From: a virus
IMG/VR virus record: IMGVR_UViG_3300020465_000014
Span: 1-64,000 of that record
Length of the DNA stretch: 64,000 nt
Reading direction: 5' to 3' (one strand)
This document shows positions 8,836 through 18,673 of the stretch, piece by piece. Both the position numbers and the translations under genes were made by a program. The notes beneath the pieces were generated by a model. That model was given only the letters and a program-made list of their open reading frames with translations. It had not been told where the DNA came from and made no database searches. Each line of letters begins with the position of its first letter. Position 1 is the stretch's first letter.

Positions 8836-9140
8836 TTTTCACCATCTCCTATTATGCCTAATTCGACTCCCCAAAAATAGAAAATTGCACCACCTTGAGC
8901 AATAATTAGCCAAAACCATACCCATTCATCATTTTCACCTGCACGTTGCACACTAACAGCAACGACAATCAGTTGTGCTACAATCAACGGGATAAGGAAG
9001 CCGACTACAATTAGAAAACTAAGTGCGCCTTCAATATCTCCGACTTCTTCACCGTCAAACTGCAACACAAAAATTACTATCGATACGAGGGAGATGGCAT
9101 ACAATACCAGAACTGAACGTGCCGTATTAGAAAGAGCCAT
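8829..9140 (-). CDS. Small three-helix membrane protein
   Basis: 103 aa with hydrophobic segments near 8-26, 40-64 and 75-95, ending in an acidic, Gly-rich tail. No family recognised. It opens a transcription unit: a promoter-like motif lies 56 nt upstream of the ATG. It overlaps the following glycine-zipper gene, so the two are probably made together. Confidence 0.62.
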   Translation of the reverse strand: MALSNTARSVLVLYAISLVSIVIFVLQFDGEEVGDIEGALSFLIVVGFLIPLIVAQLIVVAVSVQRAGENDEWVWFWLIIAQGGAIFYFWGVELGIIGDGEKW

Positions 9141-9195
9141 GTTGGTTAAGACATCTCCTTCTGCTTTTCATGGTTGCCATTGAATTGACGTTAGT

Positions 9196-9210
9196 TGCAC
9201 CCTTTTACAG
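9196..9210 (-). promoter_or_regulatory. Promoter-like motif upstream of 8829..9140
   Basis: The minus strand reads CTGTAAAAGGGTGCA, a variant of the AAGTGTGCA motif, 56 nt upstream of the ATG at 9140. It fills most of the 72-nt gap between genes. Confidence 0.45.
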
Positions 9211-9212
9211 CC

Positions 9213-11060
9213 CTATTTTTTACGCCCACCAACATAAACGCCATGACCCCTTTTGACTGGAATGACTCTTGCATTGAATCCTTTACTCCTTACGATCTGT
9301 GCAAATCTCTTTGCTTGATTTTTATTTTGAGACAATCCTCTAAGCAAAAAATCCTGGTGCGAGATTCTCCTACGATATACCCTTCTCCCGCTTTCCCTGG
9401 TTTGAATCATAGGATTCGAAAGCATCCTCTCTTTCCATAGGTTGCGCCTGATTGGGTCATTACGGCTTCGCTTAACTCCGATATTGGATCTCCTTGCTTT
9501 CATTTTTTTGTCCTTTACCACTTCATCAGAAACCGAGTCCAATACGCTATTGATAATATTCTCCTCGTAATAGCCTGTTGCGAAACCTAATTTTCGAAGA
9601 CGGTCTAAATCTTGGTCTTCAACTGCAGATTCGACCTCCTCCATTGCCGAGTTTACATCTTCTGTAATCTCCCCAAAGTCAAAGTCAAGAATTTGCTCTC
9701 CAAAGTCAGATAGTGCGCCTTCCATTTCAGCGACTATGATATTGTTTAGCATTGTGGGGTTATTCACCACCCATTGTAGTAAATCAGGTTCAGAATAAAT
9801 CTGTTTCATTAGGGCATCAGCACCCTCCCAATCTGAAAAAGTCCTTTCCAACCAGCCCAAAGCACCAGGTTGCGTTGATTCAAGAATTGCATCGACTCTT
9901 TGCTGTTCAAAACCGCTTCTTTCTGCGGTTTGCATCGGTATCGGGTCAAGTATTCTGAAAGCACGTCCTGACGACAACAAATCTTTTTGATTCTGACCCC
10001 CTTTATGCCAATTAGAAAATATGTCCATGTTAGCTACAATTAGTTGTTCATTTGTCGTCATTAGGTTTCTTGAAAAATTAGCGATCTTATCCGCCAATCC
10101 AGAATCAAAAGCATCAGGGTCAGGTGTTCCAAACTCGTTATTGATTTCGACTTTGTGTTGCTCTATACCGTCTGATGTGTTGACGAATAATGAACCCGCT
10201 TCTCTGTTTGAGCCTACCTCCTGGAACAGTATCATAACCCCTTTTGCACTTCTTGCTGAACCTAATCGACTCGACCCTTCCATCTCAACATTCCAATCAT
10301 CACCCTTTATTGCGAAAACGTCCCAATCTGAATTATCGAGATTTACTGTATCTCTCCAAAGCACAATCTGTCCACTCTTGAGATTTACATTTCGATCTTG
10401 ATTGAACCTGCGTAAAAATTCCATATCATCCATAGTCGCAATCATTTCTCCTTCGTCTGTTGATTCCAGAGTTACTCCTCGAAATGGGTCGTTGCTACTG
10501 AAATCACTCCAACGGGAATCGTATTCTCTTCGAGAAGTCACATCATCTTGTAGCTCTCTCTCCAATCGTTCCTTTTCCTCATTCGCCTCCCGAAGCAATC
10601 TGCGTTTTTCAGCAATCACTTCATCAAGTGCCGTTCTTACTGCTTGCGTGGTTCTTCTTCTTTGCATTTCTGACCTGCCATTATTCCAATGCGGGTCAGC
10701 AGTTCTCCATACGGGAATAGGTGCGGCGTTCCTCCTTACGCTCGGAACGGTTCGATTCGTTTTTGCTATTGTCCCACGTCTTGCCGCCCTGGATAAGATC
10801 GGGCCGAGAACTCTTCTATTTTCAACAGGTTCAAGCAAACCGTTCTCAATGTTGTTATCCAGGACGTTCCATACATCGTCTGCAGTAAACTCTCTTCGAG
10901 TAGCGGCCAAAATGTCGATGAGATAATCAACTCGGCCTCCTTCTTGCCATTCCACGTCTAAATCCTGGCGTTGCTCTGCACGTTCCTCTCCCAAACGGCC
11001 TCTTTCTCTTGCTTGGCGTTCTTCATCATCGTTTGGTGGGCGATTTATCATTTCATTCAC
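9213..11060 (-). CDS. Protein with N-terminal wHTH-like and C-terminal recurrent domain
   Basis: 615 aa. Residues about 44-125 look like a small winged-helix module (FTADDVWNVLDNN, then RVLGPILSRAARRGTI, then IPVWRT), a pattern shared with the protein at 41495 and the C terminus of the protein at 11144. Residues 155-180 form a short coiled coil. The middle is acidic. The C terminus, about 565-615, is the recurrent domain (QAKRFAQIVRSKGFNARV, then GHGVYVGGRKK). It may bind nucleic acid through the wHTH-like part; this is inference. Confidence 0.7.
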   Translation of the reverse strand: MNEMINRPPNDDEERQARERGRLGEERAEQRQDLDVEWQEGGRVDYLIDILAATRREFTADDVWNVLDNNIENGLLEPVENRRVLGPILSRAARRGTIAKTNRTVPSVRRNAAPIPVWRTADPHWNNGRSEMQRRRTTQAVRTALDEVIAEKRRLLREANEEKERLERELQDDVTSRREYDSRWSDFSSNDPFRGVTLESTDEGEMIATMDDMEFLRRFNQDRNVNLKSGQIVLWRDTVNLDNSDWDVFAIKGDDWNVEMEGSSRLGSARSAKGVMILFQEVGSNREAGSLFVNTSDGIEQHKVEINNEFGTPDPDAFDSGLADKIANFSRNLMTTNEQLIVANMDIFSNWHKGGQNQKDLLSSGRAFRILDPIPMQTAERSGFEQQRVDAILESTQPGALGWLERTFSDWEGADALMKQIYSEPDLLQWVVNNPTMLNNIIVAEMEGALSDFGEQILDFDFGEITEDVNSAMEEVESAVEDQDLDRLRKLGFATGYYEENIINSVLDSVSDEVVKDKKMKARRSNIGVKRSRNDPIRRNLWKERMLSNPMIQTRESGRRVYRRRISHQDFLLRGLSQNKNQAKRFAQIVRSKGFNARVIPVKRGHGVYVGGRKK

Positions 11061-11095
11061 CCTCCTCGAAAATGCTACTTGCAGATTTTGGCAAA

Positions 11096-11112
11096 TATAC
11101 CCCTTCTACCCC
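11096..11112 (-). promoter_or_regulatory. Possible second-class upstream motif (GTAGAAGGGG)
   Basis: The minus strand has GGGGTAGAAGGGGTATA, about 38 nt upstream of the ATG at 11060, inside an 83-nt gap. It is nearly the same string as the one upstream of 2065. Confidence 0.3.
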
Positions 11113-11143
11113 TACCTTTGCGTGGACGGTTTTTTTCGAAATA

Positions 11144-13996
11144 TCATTCACCCCTGAACTTTCCATCAATCCAATTCTTCGGATTATCAAATCCAGGCAT
11201 CATTGGGACATTTTCTCCCTGAGAGCCTTCTGGTGGAGTCAAAGTCCATTTCTGAACTTCATAACTTCCTGAAATCATGGATGCAGTTCTCTCCCAACCT
11301 ACCATTTTGAATCTCTTGTCTTTCGAAAGAATATTTCCTAATGCTTGCATTGTTGCGCCATGCCTCAAATTATCGTTTACGTAGTCAAATATTTGTTTGG
11401 TGTTTGGCGCTCGCCCCATCATGTTCATATCATAAACAAAATCAGCCGCATTCCGCTTTATGTTTTGATTCTTCTTTGCCCCAACAACAGTTCTTGGCGA
11501 TACCCATTCTTTTTTCCTCGACCATGCCCTGATTTTTTCCTGTTCTCTGATTCTTTCTGCAGGTGTGGATCTTGGCAATCCTCTGCCAGTATTCATGTTG
11601 GGCGGGTCAGGCGTGACGTTCAGGACTCCATCAAGCGAACCATCTTCAGGAAGTCGAGGATTCATTTTTCTGTAAACATTAGGCTGACCGTCTCGATGTG
11701 GCAATCTGCCAAAATCTCGATATGGCAACAAGCCTCTATCGACAAGCTCTTTCCTGGTAAATCTTTGACCTTCAGAATCAACATAGAAGAATCCGCCTGT
11801 ATTCGGGTCTTCAGTCAAGAAGTAATCATCAGAAAGCCGATTGGCTTCAGCACTACCTGAAACCGCCTTGCCTAATTCTTCGAGATCCTTTTCCCTTCTC
11901 CACGATTGATGTTCAACTCCTACAAGTTCTGTTAAAGAAGTCAAATCCATTATCGAATCTTTGATTGATTCTTTGAAGAATGTGTCTGTTAAATCATTTA
12001 TTTCATGTGAATTGAAGCGTATCAAATTGGCTTCAATTATTGGTGTAGCCTGGTCGATTCTCTCTCCGATTGAATCCAGCCAGGGGTCTCTAATATATGC
12101 GCCTGGCAATCCACCTGTTGAGCCAATCTCTCCTATCAATGGCGAAGCCATCTGCGCTCTTGGAGGAACTATTCCAGTCATAGACATATACTTGAGCAAT
12201 TCAACTTCAGTCATTGCATCGATAAGGTCTGAAAACGCTACTCCTCCGTTTGGTTGTGTTATGCCTTCTAAATCAACGGCCAATCTTTCAGCGCCTCTGC
12301 TTTCAGCCATTACTTCCATAGCAACGTCTGGACGATCTAAAGCGGCTTGTGGTCTCGGCGTAAAACCAAACTGCATCAATGAAGCGCCTAAACCTCCTTC
12401 TGGTGGCGCTTGGCCTTCTAAAGCGGCATCATCTTCTGCCATTTCAACTAAGAGTTTCGCTGGCAAATCTCCTGTTGGAGTATCGGCCAATTCCTTTCTC
12501 GCTGGATGGTCTGCAGGTAATGCTGATGCTCGCAACATGGCGTTGGCAATTATGATGTCCAATTTCTTTTTCGTGGCCTCAATTTGGCCTGTTGCGAAAT
12601 TAAAATCTGCTCTTTCCTGGTTCTCATCATCGACAACCACTATTCCTCGCCAACGGTTAGGATCGTCTCTGTAATTGTCGAACCAATCTTCCCAGGCATC
12701 AGTTAATGTCCTGGCATAAACAGGTAATTTTCGATAGTGTTCTTTAACAATCGTATAACCATCTCTCGGAACTAATCCGAGTTCTGTCTCTTCTTGACTT
12801 AGAGCTACGCCAGTCGCACTTGAGAATTGAGTTGATGAAGTAGTGGATTTATCAGAACCGACCTGAACTCTATCAAACCCTGTCGCCTGTAAAAACGCTC
12901 GAACTTCTTGTATGTTTAATGGTGAATCAAGAGATGCACTTGCCGCATTCGAGATAGATGCTGTTAACTTCATTCCATCTTCTATGTCGTTTTGATTGTC
13001 TTGCAGATTAACTGATTCCTCAATAGAATCTTCAACCAAATCAGCAAGGTCGACCATTGATGGCAATTCCACATCAGGCGGCGCTGAACCGTCCCAACCC
13101 GCCCATTGATTCCACTTCAAACTCTCTTTCATAGATTCGATTTCAGCCTCTTTATCCATGTTGTAAATGTAAGCGAACAGTTGATGCTCGGACATTCCCA
13201 TTTGCCTACTATTCAAGATGATTCTTTCCTTCAATTCCATGTCCAGCATATCTTGAGCCTTTGATTCCATCTCTCCATAGATCGCATCTGAAAATGTCCA
13301 CAATAACTGTCCTCTTTCATCAAATACACCTTTGAATCCGCCTGAAGTTTCCCTTACTGAAAATGTATCTTCTGGATTTGCGATTTGTCCTGGACTATTG
13401 ATGATGGCATAATGCCCCATTGCCTGTGCGACTAATTTCTCCTTCTTTGATTCTAATTTTTCGTCAAGGCTTTCGCCCAATCTTCCTTGCACCTGGGAAA
13501 ATATTGTGTTCCATTGAAACGGCGTAAGGTTTGTTGAAATATCTCCGTTTAGCATTTCAGCGTTTGCGATTGACTGTTTCAAAATAGCATCGTTATTCGA
13601 CTCTATTTCATCATCTAATTGTTTGATTTCTGAAACGTAGGATTTTATTTCGCCAACCTGTTCATCAAGCAAGGATTTGTATTGTTTTACTGTCCTGGTA
13701 TCGTCTGAATTTAGCGGTTGATTACGTGCGATTTTCATAGCGGTTGGAAAGGTCTGTATTCTCAAAGTATCTGTTTCTGGAATTGGGAAATTGTAAGTTC
13801 GAGGATAGACATAAATCGAAGTATTGGTTCTGTTTTTGACTACCCTGGCATTCCAACCATTGTTTCGAGCAATTGCCGCTATTGATTCCATCCTTCGATG
13901 AGTATTTTTGTTGGCTAATGAAGATGAAAGCAATCTTGAGTATCTTCTTCCTTCAAATATCCTTGAAGTGGAGGGGGGATAAAAGCGTCTTGGCAT
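11144..13996 (-). CDS. 950-aa protein: N-terminal recurrent domain, C-terminal wHTH-like module
   Basis: Begins after a strong GAGGAGG ribosome site. Residues about 11-70 are a recurrent-domain copy (MESIAAIARNNGWNARVV, then SIYVYPR). The long acidic middle is mainly helical, with coiled-coil propensity near 95-130. Near 855-925 a wHTH-like segment appears (NTKQIFDYVNDNLRHGATM, then LGNILSKDKRFKMVGW) that aligns by eye with the 93-aa protein at 41495. No enzymatic motif recognised. A structural or DNA-associated role is possible. Confidence 0.72.
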   Translation of the reverse strand: MPRRFYPPSTSRIFEGRRYSRLLSSSLANKNTHRRMESIAAIARNNGWNARVVKNRTNTSIYVYPRTYNFPIPETDTLRIQTFPTAMKIARNQPLNSDDTRTVKQYKSLLDEQVGEIKSYVSEIKQLDDEIESNNDAILKQSIANAEMLNGDISTNLTPFQWNTIFSQVQGRLGESLDEKLESKKEKLVAQAMGHYAIINSPGQIANPEDTFSVRETSGGFKGVFDERGQLLWTFSDAIYGEMESKAQDMLDMELKERIILNSRQMGMSEHQLFAYIYNMDKEAEIESMKESLKWNQWAGWDGSAPPDVELPSMVDLADLVEDSIEESVNLQDNQNDIEDGMKLTASISNAASASLDSPLNIQEVRAFLQATGFDRVQVGSDKSTTSSTQFSSATGVALSQEETELGLVPRDGYTIVKEHYRKLPVYARTLTDAWEDWFDNYRDDPNRWRGIVVVDDENQERADFNFATGQIEATKKKLDIIIANAMLRASALPADHPARKELADTPTGDLPAKLLVEMAEDDAALEGQAPPEGGLGASLMQFGFTPRPQAALDRPDVAMEVMAESRGAERLAVDLEGITQPNGGVAFSDLIDAMTEVELLKYMSMTGIVPPRAQMASPLIGEIGSTGGLPGAYIRDPWLDSIGERIDQATPIIEANLIRFNSHEINDLTDTFFKESIKDSIMDLTSLTELVGVEHQSWRREKDLEELGKAVSGSAEANRLSDDYFLTEDPNTGGFFYVDSEGQRFTRKELVDRGLLPYRDFGRLPHRDGQPNVYRKMNPRLPEDGSLDGVLNVTPDPPNMNTGRGLPRSTPAERIREQEKIRAWSRKKEWVSPRTVVGAKKNQNIKRNAADFVYDMNMMGRAPNTKQIFDYVNDNLRHGATMQALGNILSKDKRFKMVGWERTASMISGSYEVQKWTLTPPEGSQGENVPMMPGFDNPKNWIDGKFRGE

Positions 13997-14009
13997 AATT
14001 TATGCCTCC

Positions 14010-15287
14010 TCACTTTTTACGCTTCTTTTTTCGCTTATCTCGCTTCTTCTGAATCTTCTCGATCTCCACGTCAACAGTAGTATTTCGTTTAATTGCGAGT
14101 TTTTCTGCCTTGCGTAAATCGGCTCTGTCTTGCTTCCGTTGTAATTTCTCTTTCTGTTCCTGAACTCTTACTGCAGAAGGCTTGATTGGTTTGACTCTCT
14201 TTGGTTCTCGAAGAAGTCCCAAACTCCAAATTGCAGGTTGTCCTTTATCCTTTGAAACAATCAATGAGTCGATAACTTCAGGGTTTTTGACCGATTCTAA
14301 ACCTGCGTTGACTGTGCGCTTTAGTTGCGGCACGTTTCGAATAACTTTGGCCGATGCGAGACCTAACAGCATTGCGAGAGGAATGAAACCTGCTGATGCT
14401 ACACTTGTGGCGGCAAGTGCGCCACCTGCGAGAAGTCCTGTTGAAGTGGTTGCGATCTCCAGCGAATTGTATTTCACAAGTGTATCAAGAGGAACTCCAG
14501 CGTCATAATTTGCTTTGGCCTGTTGATATTCCTTCGCTTCGAGTTTTGTTTTCAATTCGGACTGTCTTTTTTGTGCCGCCTCGATTCGCTTATCTCTTAA
14601 TTCTGATTCGGCACGTAATGCACGATTCGCTTGAGCCTCTTTCATGGCTTTGGCGACTACTTCTGGACTATCATAACCTGCCCTTCCGCCGTATTTAATC
14701 ACCAAATCGTTGAAATCTTGAGCCTCTATTGCATCTTCTTGCTCTTTTTTCGTCAGCAATCCCGCATTGGGTTTCTTAGCTCTCCTAAGTGTAAATCTCT
14801 TCTTCTTTTTTGTTGGAGTAGGATTCCTCGCCATTTCTGCTCTCTGCAGTAAGGTCATGCTTGCCATTTCTGAATTGAATATTCTTCGAAACTTCTTGGA
14901 TTCGCCTTCCAGAATCACCCAATCTCCCTTGCCTTTCCGTTCAATGACTCTTGCGTTCCGCCCATTCTCTCTTGCTCTTTGGGCGATTCTTTTTGCCGTT
15001 TGCTGACTCTTTACGGGCGAATGCCTTTGAATCATCAATTTGCCATCAATGGTTCTCATTACTGGCGCTTCAGAATCTCTCCTGGAAGGATCTAACCCTG
15101 CTAATCTTGTTGCCTCGTTTGCGCCAAATCCAACCTGAAGGTAAATCATACGTTCTCGTTGTCGGTCTCTTGGCTGACCTTCCATTCTTTCTGAATCTAT
15201 GAGTTTTTCAGCCAGGTCTCTTCGAGTCCTGTATTCATTTCGAAGGCGGGTCGTTTGGCGGGATGGGCCAGTTCTTCGCTTCGCCAT
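14010..15287 (-). CDS. Very basic protein with recurrent domain and hydrophobic hairpin
   Basis: About 425 aa from the ATG at 15287 (MAKRRTGPSR); a TTG at 15296 is also in frame. The recurrent domain lies at about 65-115 (QTAKRIAQRARENGRNARVI). A charged helical region at 185-260 is followed by a hydrophobic Gly/Ala stretch of about 45 residues (about 270-315) that could form a membrane hairpin. The C-terminal 80 residues are extremely Lys/Arg-rich and end KKRDKRKKKRKK, consistent with nucleic-acid binding. A promoter-like motif sits 55 nt upstream. Confidence 0.7.
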   Translation of the reverse strand: MAKRRTGPSRQTTRLRNEYRTRRDLAEKLIDSERMEGQPRDRQRERMIYLQVGFGANEATRLAGLDPSRRDSEAPVMRTIDGKLMIQRHSPVKSQQTAKRIAQRARENGRNARVIERKGKGDWVILEGESKKFRRIFNSEMASMTLLQRAEMARNPTPTKKKKRFTLRRAKKPNAGLLTKKEQEDAIEAQDFNDLVIKYGGRAGYDSPEVVAKAMKEAQANRALRAESELRDKRIEAAQKRQSELKTKLEAKEYQQAKANYDAGVPLDTLVKYNSLEIATTSTGLLAGGALAATSVASAGFIPLAMLLGLASAKVIRNVPQLKRTVNAGLESVKNPEVIDSLIVSKDKGQPAIWSLGLLREPKRVKPIKPSAVRVQEQKEKLQRKQDRADLRKAEKLAIKRNTTVDVEIEKIQKKRDKRKKKRKK

Positions 15288-15341
15288 ACTATGCAACCCT
15301 ATTCAACTACTTATGAAAAGAACGGGTAAACTTCACCAACA

Positions 15342-15355
15342 AACACACTTTACAA
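15342..15355 (-). promoter_or_regulatory. Promoter-like motif upstream of 14010..15287
   Basis: The minus strand reads TTGTAAAGTGTGTT, 55 nt upstream of the ATG at 15287, within the 76-nt gap between genes. Same family as the sites at 25125, 37092 and 41151. Confidence 0.5.
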
Positions 15356-15363
15356 GGGTCATT

Positions 15364-17796
15364 TCAACTTCTAATATCGTTTGCCTCAATCCATTCGGTA
15401 AATGCTTGAGTCCAGATTTGGTCGTCTCCGCCTATTTGTTCTAATTCATCTTTGATGTCTTGACCCTCATTATTCAGATACCTGTTCCACTTGGCGATTG
15501 TGATAGGATCTGAAATGCTTACTTGCGGGTATTCTTCAATAAGTAGTCGTTGACGGGTTGGAGACCAGGTTGCCAGGTTTTCGAAATCACCAGCGAAATA
15601 TTGCCTCCAATCTGGAAAACTTACTACGTCCAAAGTGGTTATTCTTGCAGGGTCTTTTGAATCTCCTGAAAATCCTGTTATTTCAACAAAATCATTCTCA
15701 TTATATTCTGATTCTCCTTCGTCTTCTGGAAATGAATCTGATGCGGTGATAATTCCGATTTCACCGCTTGGTAATCTAATATATTTCTCGTAAGCCATAT
15801 CTCGCTCAAATAGCCTTTGAACGTCTGTTATGTCTAAGCCTCCTTCTAATCTTTGTAATGCTAATGCGGCACTTGCACCTTCAACCATTGAGATTCCTAT
15901 GTTCCTTTGGTCTCTCAATGTCTGCTTGTCTATTTTGTTTACAAAACTCGGATTATTGTCCAATGGTCTCGAAAGCCCTTTCGAAAGGCTCTTTGGCGGA
16001 CTAATTATCTCGCTATTCCAATACAAAGGGCTATCCTTTGGCGGAGGCATTATTGTTCGAAGAAGGGGATTATCAAGAGTTTCAAAATCAGCACTCTCCA
16101 TGAAGTTCAAAGGGCCAAATTTCCTTATCATTTCGATTTCTCTTTGAGTAGGTTCTTCGGGATTTCCGACAATCATAGAATCGAAATCCTCTGAATCCTC
16201 AAACAATGATGTCGGTTGGAAAGCATCGATTAGATCCTTTTCAGTTATGCCTTGTGTTTCTATCATGTCGATTACTTCATCACCGTCTAAACCATATTCG
16301 TTAATCAAAGCAAATACGAATGCCTGGTATGCCCTTGCAGTTCTTTCTGGATTCGTTAGCTCTTTCGGTTCTAACATTGTCCCTAAGTTTTCGTTTTGTA
16401 GCGCATCAGAAATGTCGACTCCTATTGCTTCGAGGAATGTCTCGGCATCAATAGTAATGTCGTCAACGTCTATCAATGAATACAATTTTTCACTTCTTGG
16501 TGAAGGGTTTGAAGCCTCCCTGGTTAATCGTTCTGCATCTCGAAGATTTGCTTTACCAAAATATCCTTTTTCCAACTGCTTCAGTCGCCTTTGGTCTTCT
16601 CTGAACTTCTCATCAAATCTCGAAGTGTGCGGATATATTCCAATGTTGAATAGGACTTCTGCGGCTTCGGTTCTGGTTAAGAATCCGTAATTCTGAATAG
16701 TGCCGTCCATATCGTGAATGAGAAGCATTTTTCTCTCTTTGTTGGCATTTGTCCTATCAAACCTCTTTGCTCGGTTATCTTCGATTTTTTCCCTGCGATC
16801 TGTTAGGTTTCGTTCTTCGAATAAATTAGCATCGGCTTTCAGAGCATCTTCCCAATCATCAAATATTTTTTTGTCGTAGGTTCTTGGCTCTCCCTTCTTA
16901 ATTTTGAAGGTGTATTGTCCCTCTAATCCCTTTTCTCCTTTAGTGGCATAAACCAATTCATGCCCGTCTCTATTGACGAAAAGTGGTATGTCGTGCCAGG
17001 ATTCCCAATCCGTAGTCACAAGAGTTATCTCTTCGCCTGGTTCTATCTCTTTCATTGCTTGCCTTGCCCTTAGAACAGGATAAGGACAATTTAGACCTCT
17101 GCAATCAACCATTCGATTGTAAATTACTGGATATTGCCATTGATTCGCAATTGTTGGCTCAAGCGGTATTGTTTGCCATTGCCTGTCTCTCAAACTTGGA
17201 GTATCTGTCCCCGTCTGGTATAATGAGTCAATAGGAATGCTTCTTGGATAAACTTCGGTATAGACATCGGCCTCATCCATAGTGGTATCATTGGGCCTAT
17301 ATCGAGGGAATATTTGGACTCCACCCATTCTTTGAACTTGATTTTCATTTGGATTCCAATTTATTCTCGGATCTCTTCGCCAATTTAGATTATCTCGCAC
17401 GTATAGTCCAATCTCGTCTCGCCATTGAACCACCCTTACGTTGCTACCATAGGAACGAATCAAATCCGCTAATTGTTTTGTCCTGGCTAATTGATTAACG
17501 CTTGGTTTTCCGTCAGCGCCGTTTTGTGCGACTCCGAATAGTTGGTATGCTTTGTTGTTAAAAAAGCGATATTGGGGTCGTTTGCGTTTAGTTCTGACTC
17601 CTGTTACCTCGAAAGTCCGCTTTGTTGGCACTTCTCTTGCCATTTGTGCTTGCCTAAATAGAACAGTCGCAATTCTCTCGTCAGAATAATTCCTTGATTG
17701 TAGCTCTTTCACAAGCGCAGTTATGTTGCGAATGCTTGAACCTGTTGGATTTGAAAACTTCTTCCACTCTTCAAGTGTCCTTCGTCTCTTTGGCAT
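15364..17796 (-). CDS. 810-aa protein with recurrent domain and TusA-like insert
   Basis: Residues 1-75 are basic. The recurrent domain is at about 95-135 (NQLARTKQLADLIRSYGSNV). Residues about 228-302 match the TusA/SirA (YhhP) fold: VDCRGLNCPYPVLRARQAM, with the hallmark C-P-x-P at C237-P240, then a second half with D-x-x-x-DIPLFVNRDGHEL. In cells TusA-type proteins relay sulfur through that Cys; here the conserved Cys is present. The remaining 500 residues are acidic, helical and unrecognised. A sulfur-carrier or redox role of the insert is inference from the motif. Confidence 0.7.
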   Translation of the reverse strand: MPKRRRTLEEWKKFSNPTGSSIRNITALVKELQSRNYSDERIATVLFRQAQMAREVPTKRTFEVTGVRTKRKRPQYRFFNNKAYQLFGVAQNGADGKPSVNQLARTKQLADLIRSYGSNVRVVQWRDEIGLYVRDNLNWRRDPRINWNPNENQVQRMGGVQIFPRYRPNDTTMDEADVYTEVYPRSIPIDSLYQTGTDTPSLRDRQWQTIPLEPTIANQWQYPVIYNRMVDCRGLNCPYPVLRARQAMKEIEPGEEITLVTTDWESWHDIPLFVNRDGHELVYATKGEKGLEGQYTFKIKKGEPRTYDKKIFDDWEDALKADANLFEERNLTDRREKIEDNRAKRFDRTNANKERKMLLIHDMDGTIQNYGFLTRTEAAEVLFNIGIYPHTSRFDEKFREDQRRLKQLEKGYFGKANLRDAERLTREASNPSPRSEKLYSLIDVDDITIDAETFLEAIGVDISDALQNENLGTMLEPKELTNPERTARAYQAFVFALINEYGLDGDEVIDMIETQGITEKDLIDAFQPTSLFEDSEDFDSMIVGNPEEPTQREIEMIRKFGPLNFMESADFETLDNPLLRTIMPPPKDSPLYWNSEIISPPKSLSKGLSRPLDNNPSFVNKIDKQTLRDQRNIGISMVEGASAALALQRLEGGLDITDVQRLFERDMAYEKYIRLPSGEIGIITASDSFPEDEGESEYNENDFVEITGFSGDSKDPARITTLDVVSFPDWRQYFAGDFENLATWSPTRQRLLIEEYPQVSISDPITIAKWNRYLNNEGQDIKDELEQIGGDDQIWTQAFTEWIEANDIRS

Positions 17797-17797
17797 A

Positions 17798-18673
17798 CTA
17801 TCCCCTCAATTCTCTTTGAGGGAAATAGATGAAGTTTCGATAGCGGCCATTCTTCATTCTAACTGACCTGACTCCTAAACCATGCCTCCTACGCAACATT
17901 GCCGCCCTCATTCGTGCTGTGTTTCTGTCTAAAGATTCGTAGTTGAAATTAACGTAATATTTCCCATCGAAGTTTCTGTATTGGTAGGCATAGCCTCTGC
18001 GCCGTCTCTGTGTTGTTCCTTCGGGTCTCATTATTGGCGGGGTTCTTGTAGCGCCCCCTCTAAACTTCTTCTTCTTCTTCTTTGGATAGATCGGGTCATG
18101 TTCATGCTCATGTCCTGGTTGACTCTTCCATTCTTGCTTTGAGTCGAAATGAGAATGAACGTGGCTATGCTTTACCCAATCTCCGCCCAAATGCCCTGTT
18201 AAATGTCGATTGTATCTTTTTTGTAGGTCTCCTGGTTCAACGGCTACTGGAGTTTCTGTCCTTTCATCGAACTCTTGTAATTTTGCGGCAGTAATTGCTT
18301 CTGTGACGGCTTCTTCAACCAAAATGTCTGTTGATACGTCTTCAGGTTTGTTTGAAAATGATTCCTTGCGGAGATATACGCCTGGATTGTTGGATTCTCT
18401 AATTCTGTTTTGTGCATGAGTCAATTCGTGAACTACCACATCTTCGGTGACTCCATCGGCTCTCCTCAATGTATCAGGGTCAAGGTAAACTTCGTTTTCA
18501 ACAGATTGTCCAGCAATGTCTTCAGGCAATTCTTTGATGTCGATGTTAACGTCTGCTTTGTTTAGCTCTTTCAATTCATTCTTCGAGAAATTGTCTTTGA
18601 TGATTCCTCTAACGATCTTCTTCGATTGTTTGAGTTCCTCTGCACCCATTCCTGACTCGTCAGTTATTTTCAT
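17798..18673 (-). CDS. Putative zinc metallopeptidase with HELTH motif and recurrent domain
   Basis: 291 aa. Residues 40-95 read as a small metallopeptidase core: ENEVYLDPDTL, then VVVHELTHAQNR with HELTH at 82-86, the HExxH zinc site seen in many gluzincin/metzincin-like peptidases. The third ligand is not obvious. Residues 155-200 are His-rich (HSHVHSHF, PGHEHEHD), probably binding metal. A Lys-rich linker leads to a C-terminal recurrent domain (about 225-288, ending NFIYFPQRELRG). It overlaps the upstream gene by 4 nt. It could process the other domain-bearing proteins; that is speculation. Confidence 0.68.
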   Translation of the reverse strand: MKITDESGMGAEELKQSKKIVRGIIKDNFSKNELKELNKADVNIDIKELPEDIAGQSVENEVYLDPDTLRRADGVTEDVVVHELTHAQNRIRESNNPGVYLRKESFSNKPEDVSTDILVEEAVTEAITAAKLQEFDERTETPVAVEPGDLQKRYNRHLTGHLGGDWVKHSHVHSHFDSKQEWKSQPGHEHEHDPIYPKKKKKKFRGGATRTPPIMRPEGTTQRRRRGYAYQYRNFDGKYYVNFNYESLDRNTARMRAAMLRRRHGLGVRSVRMKNGRYRNFIYFPQRELRG

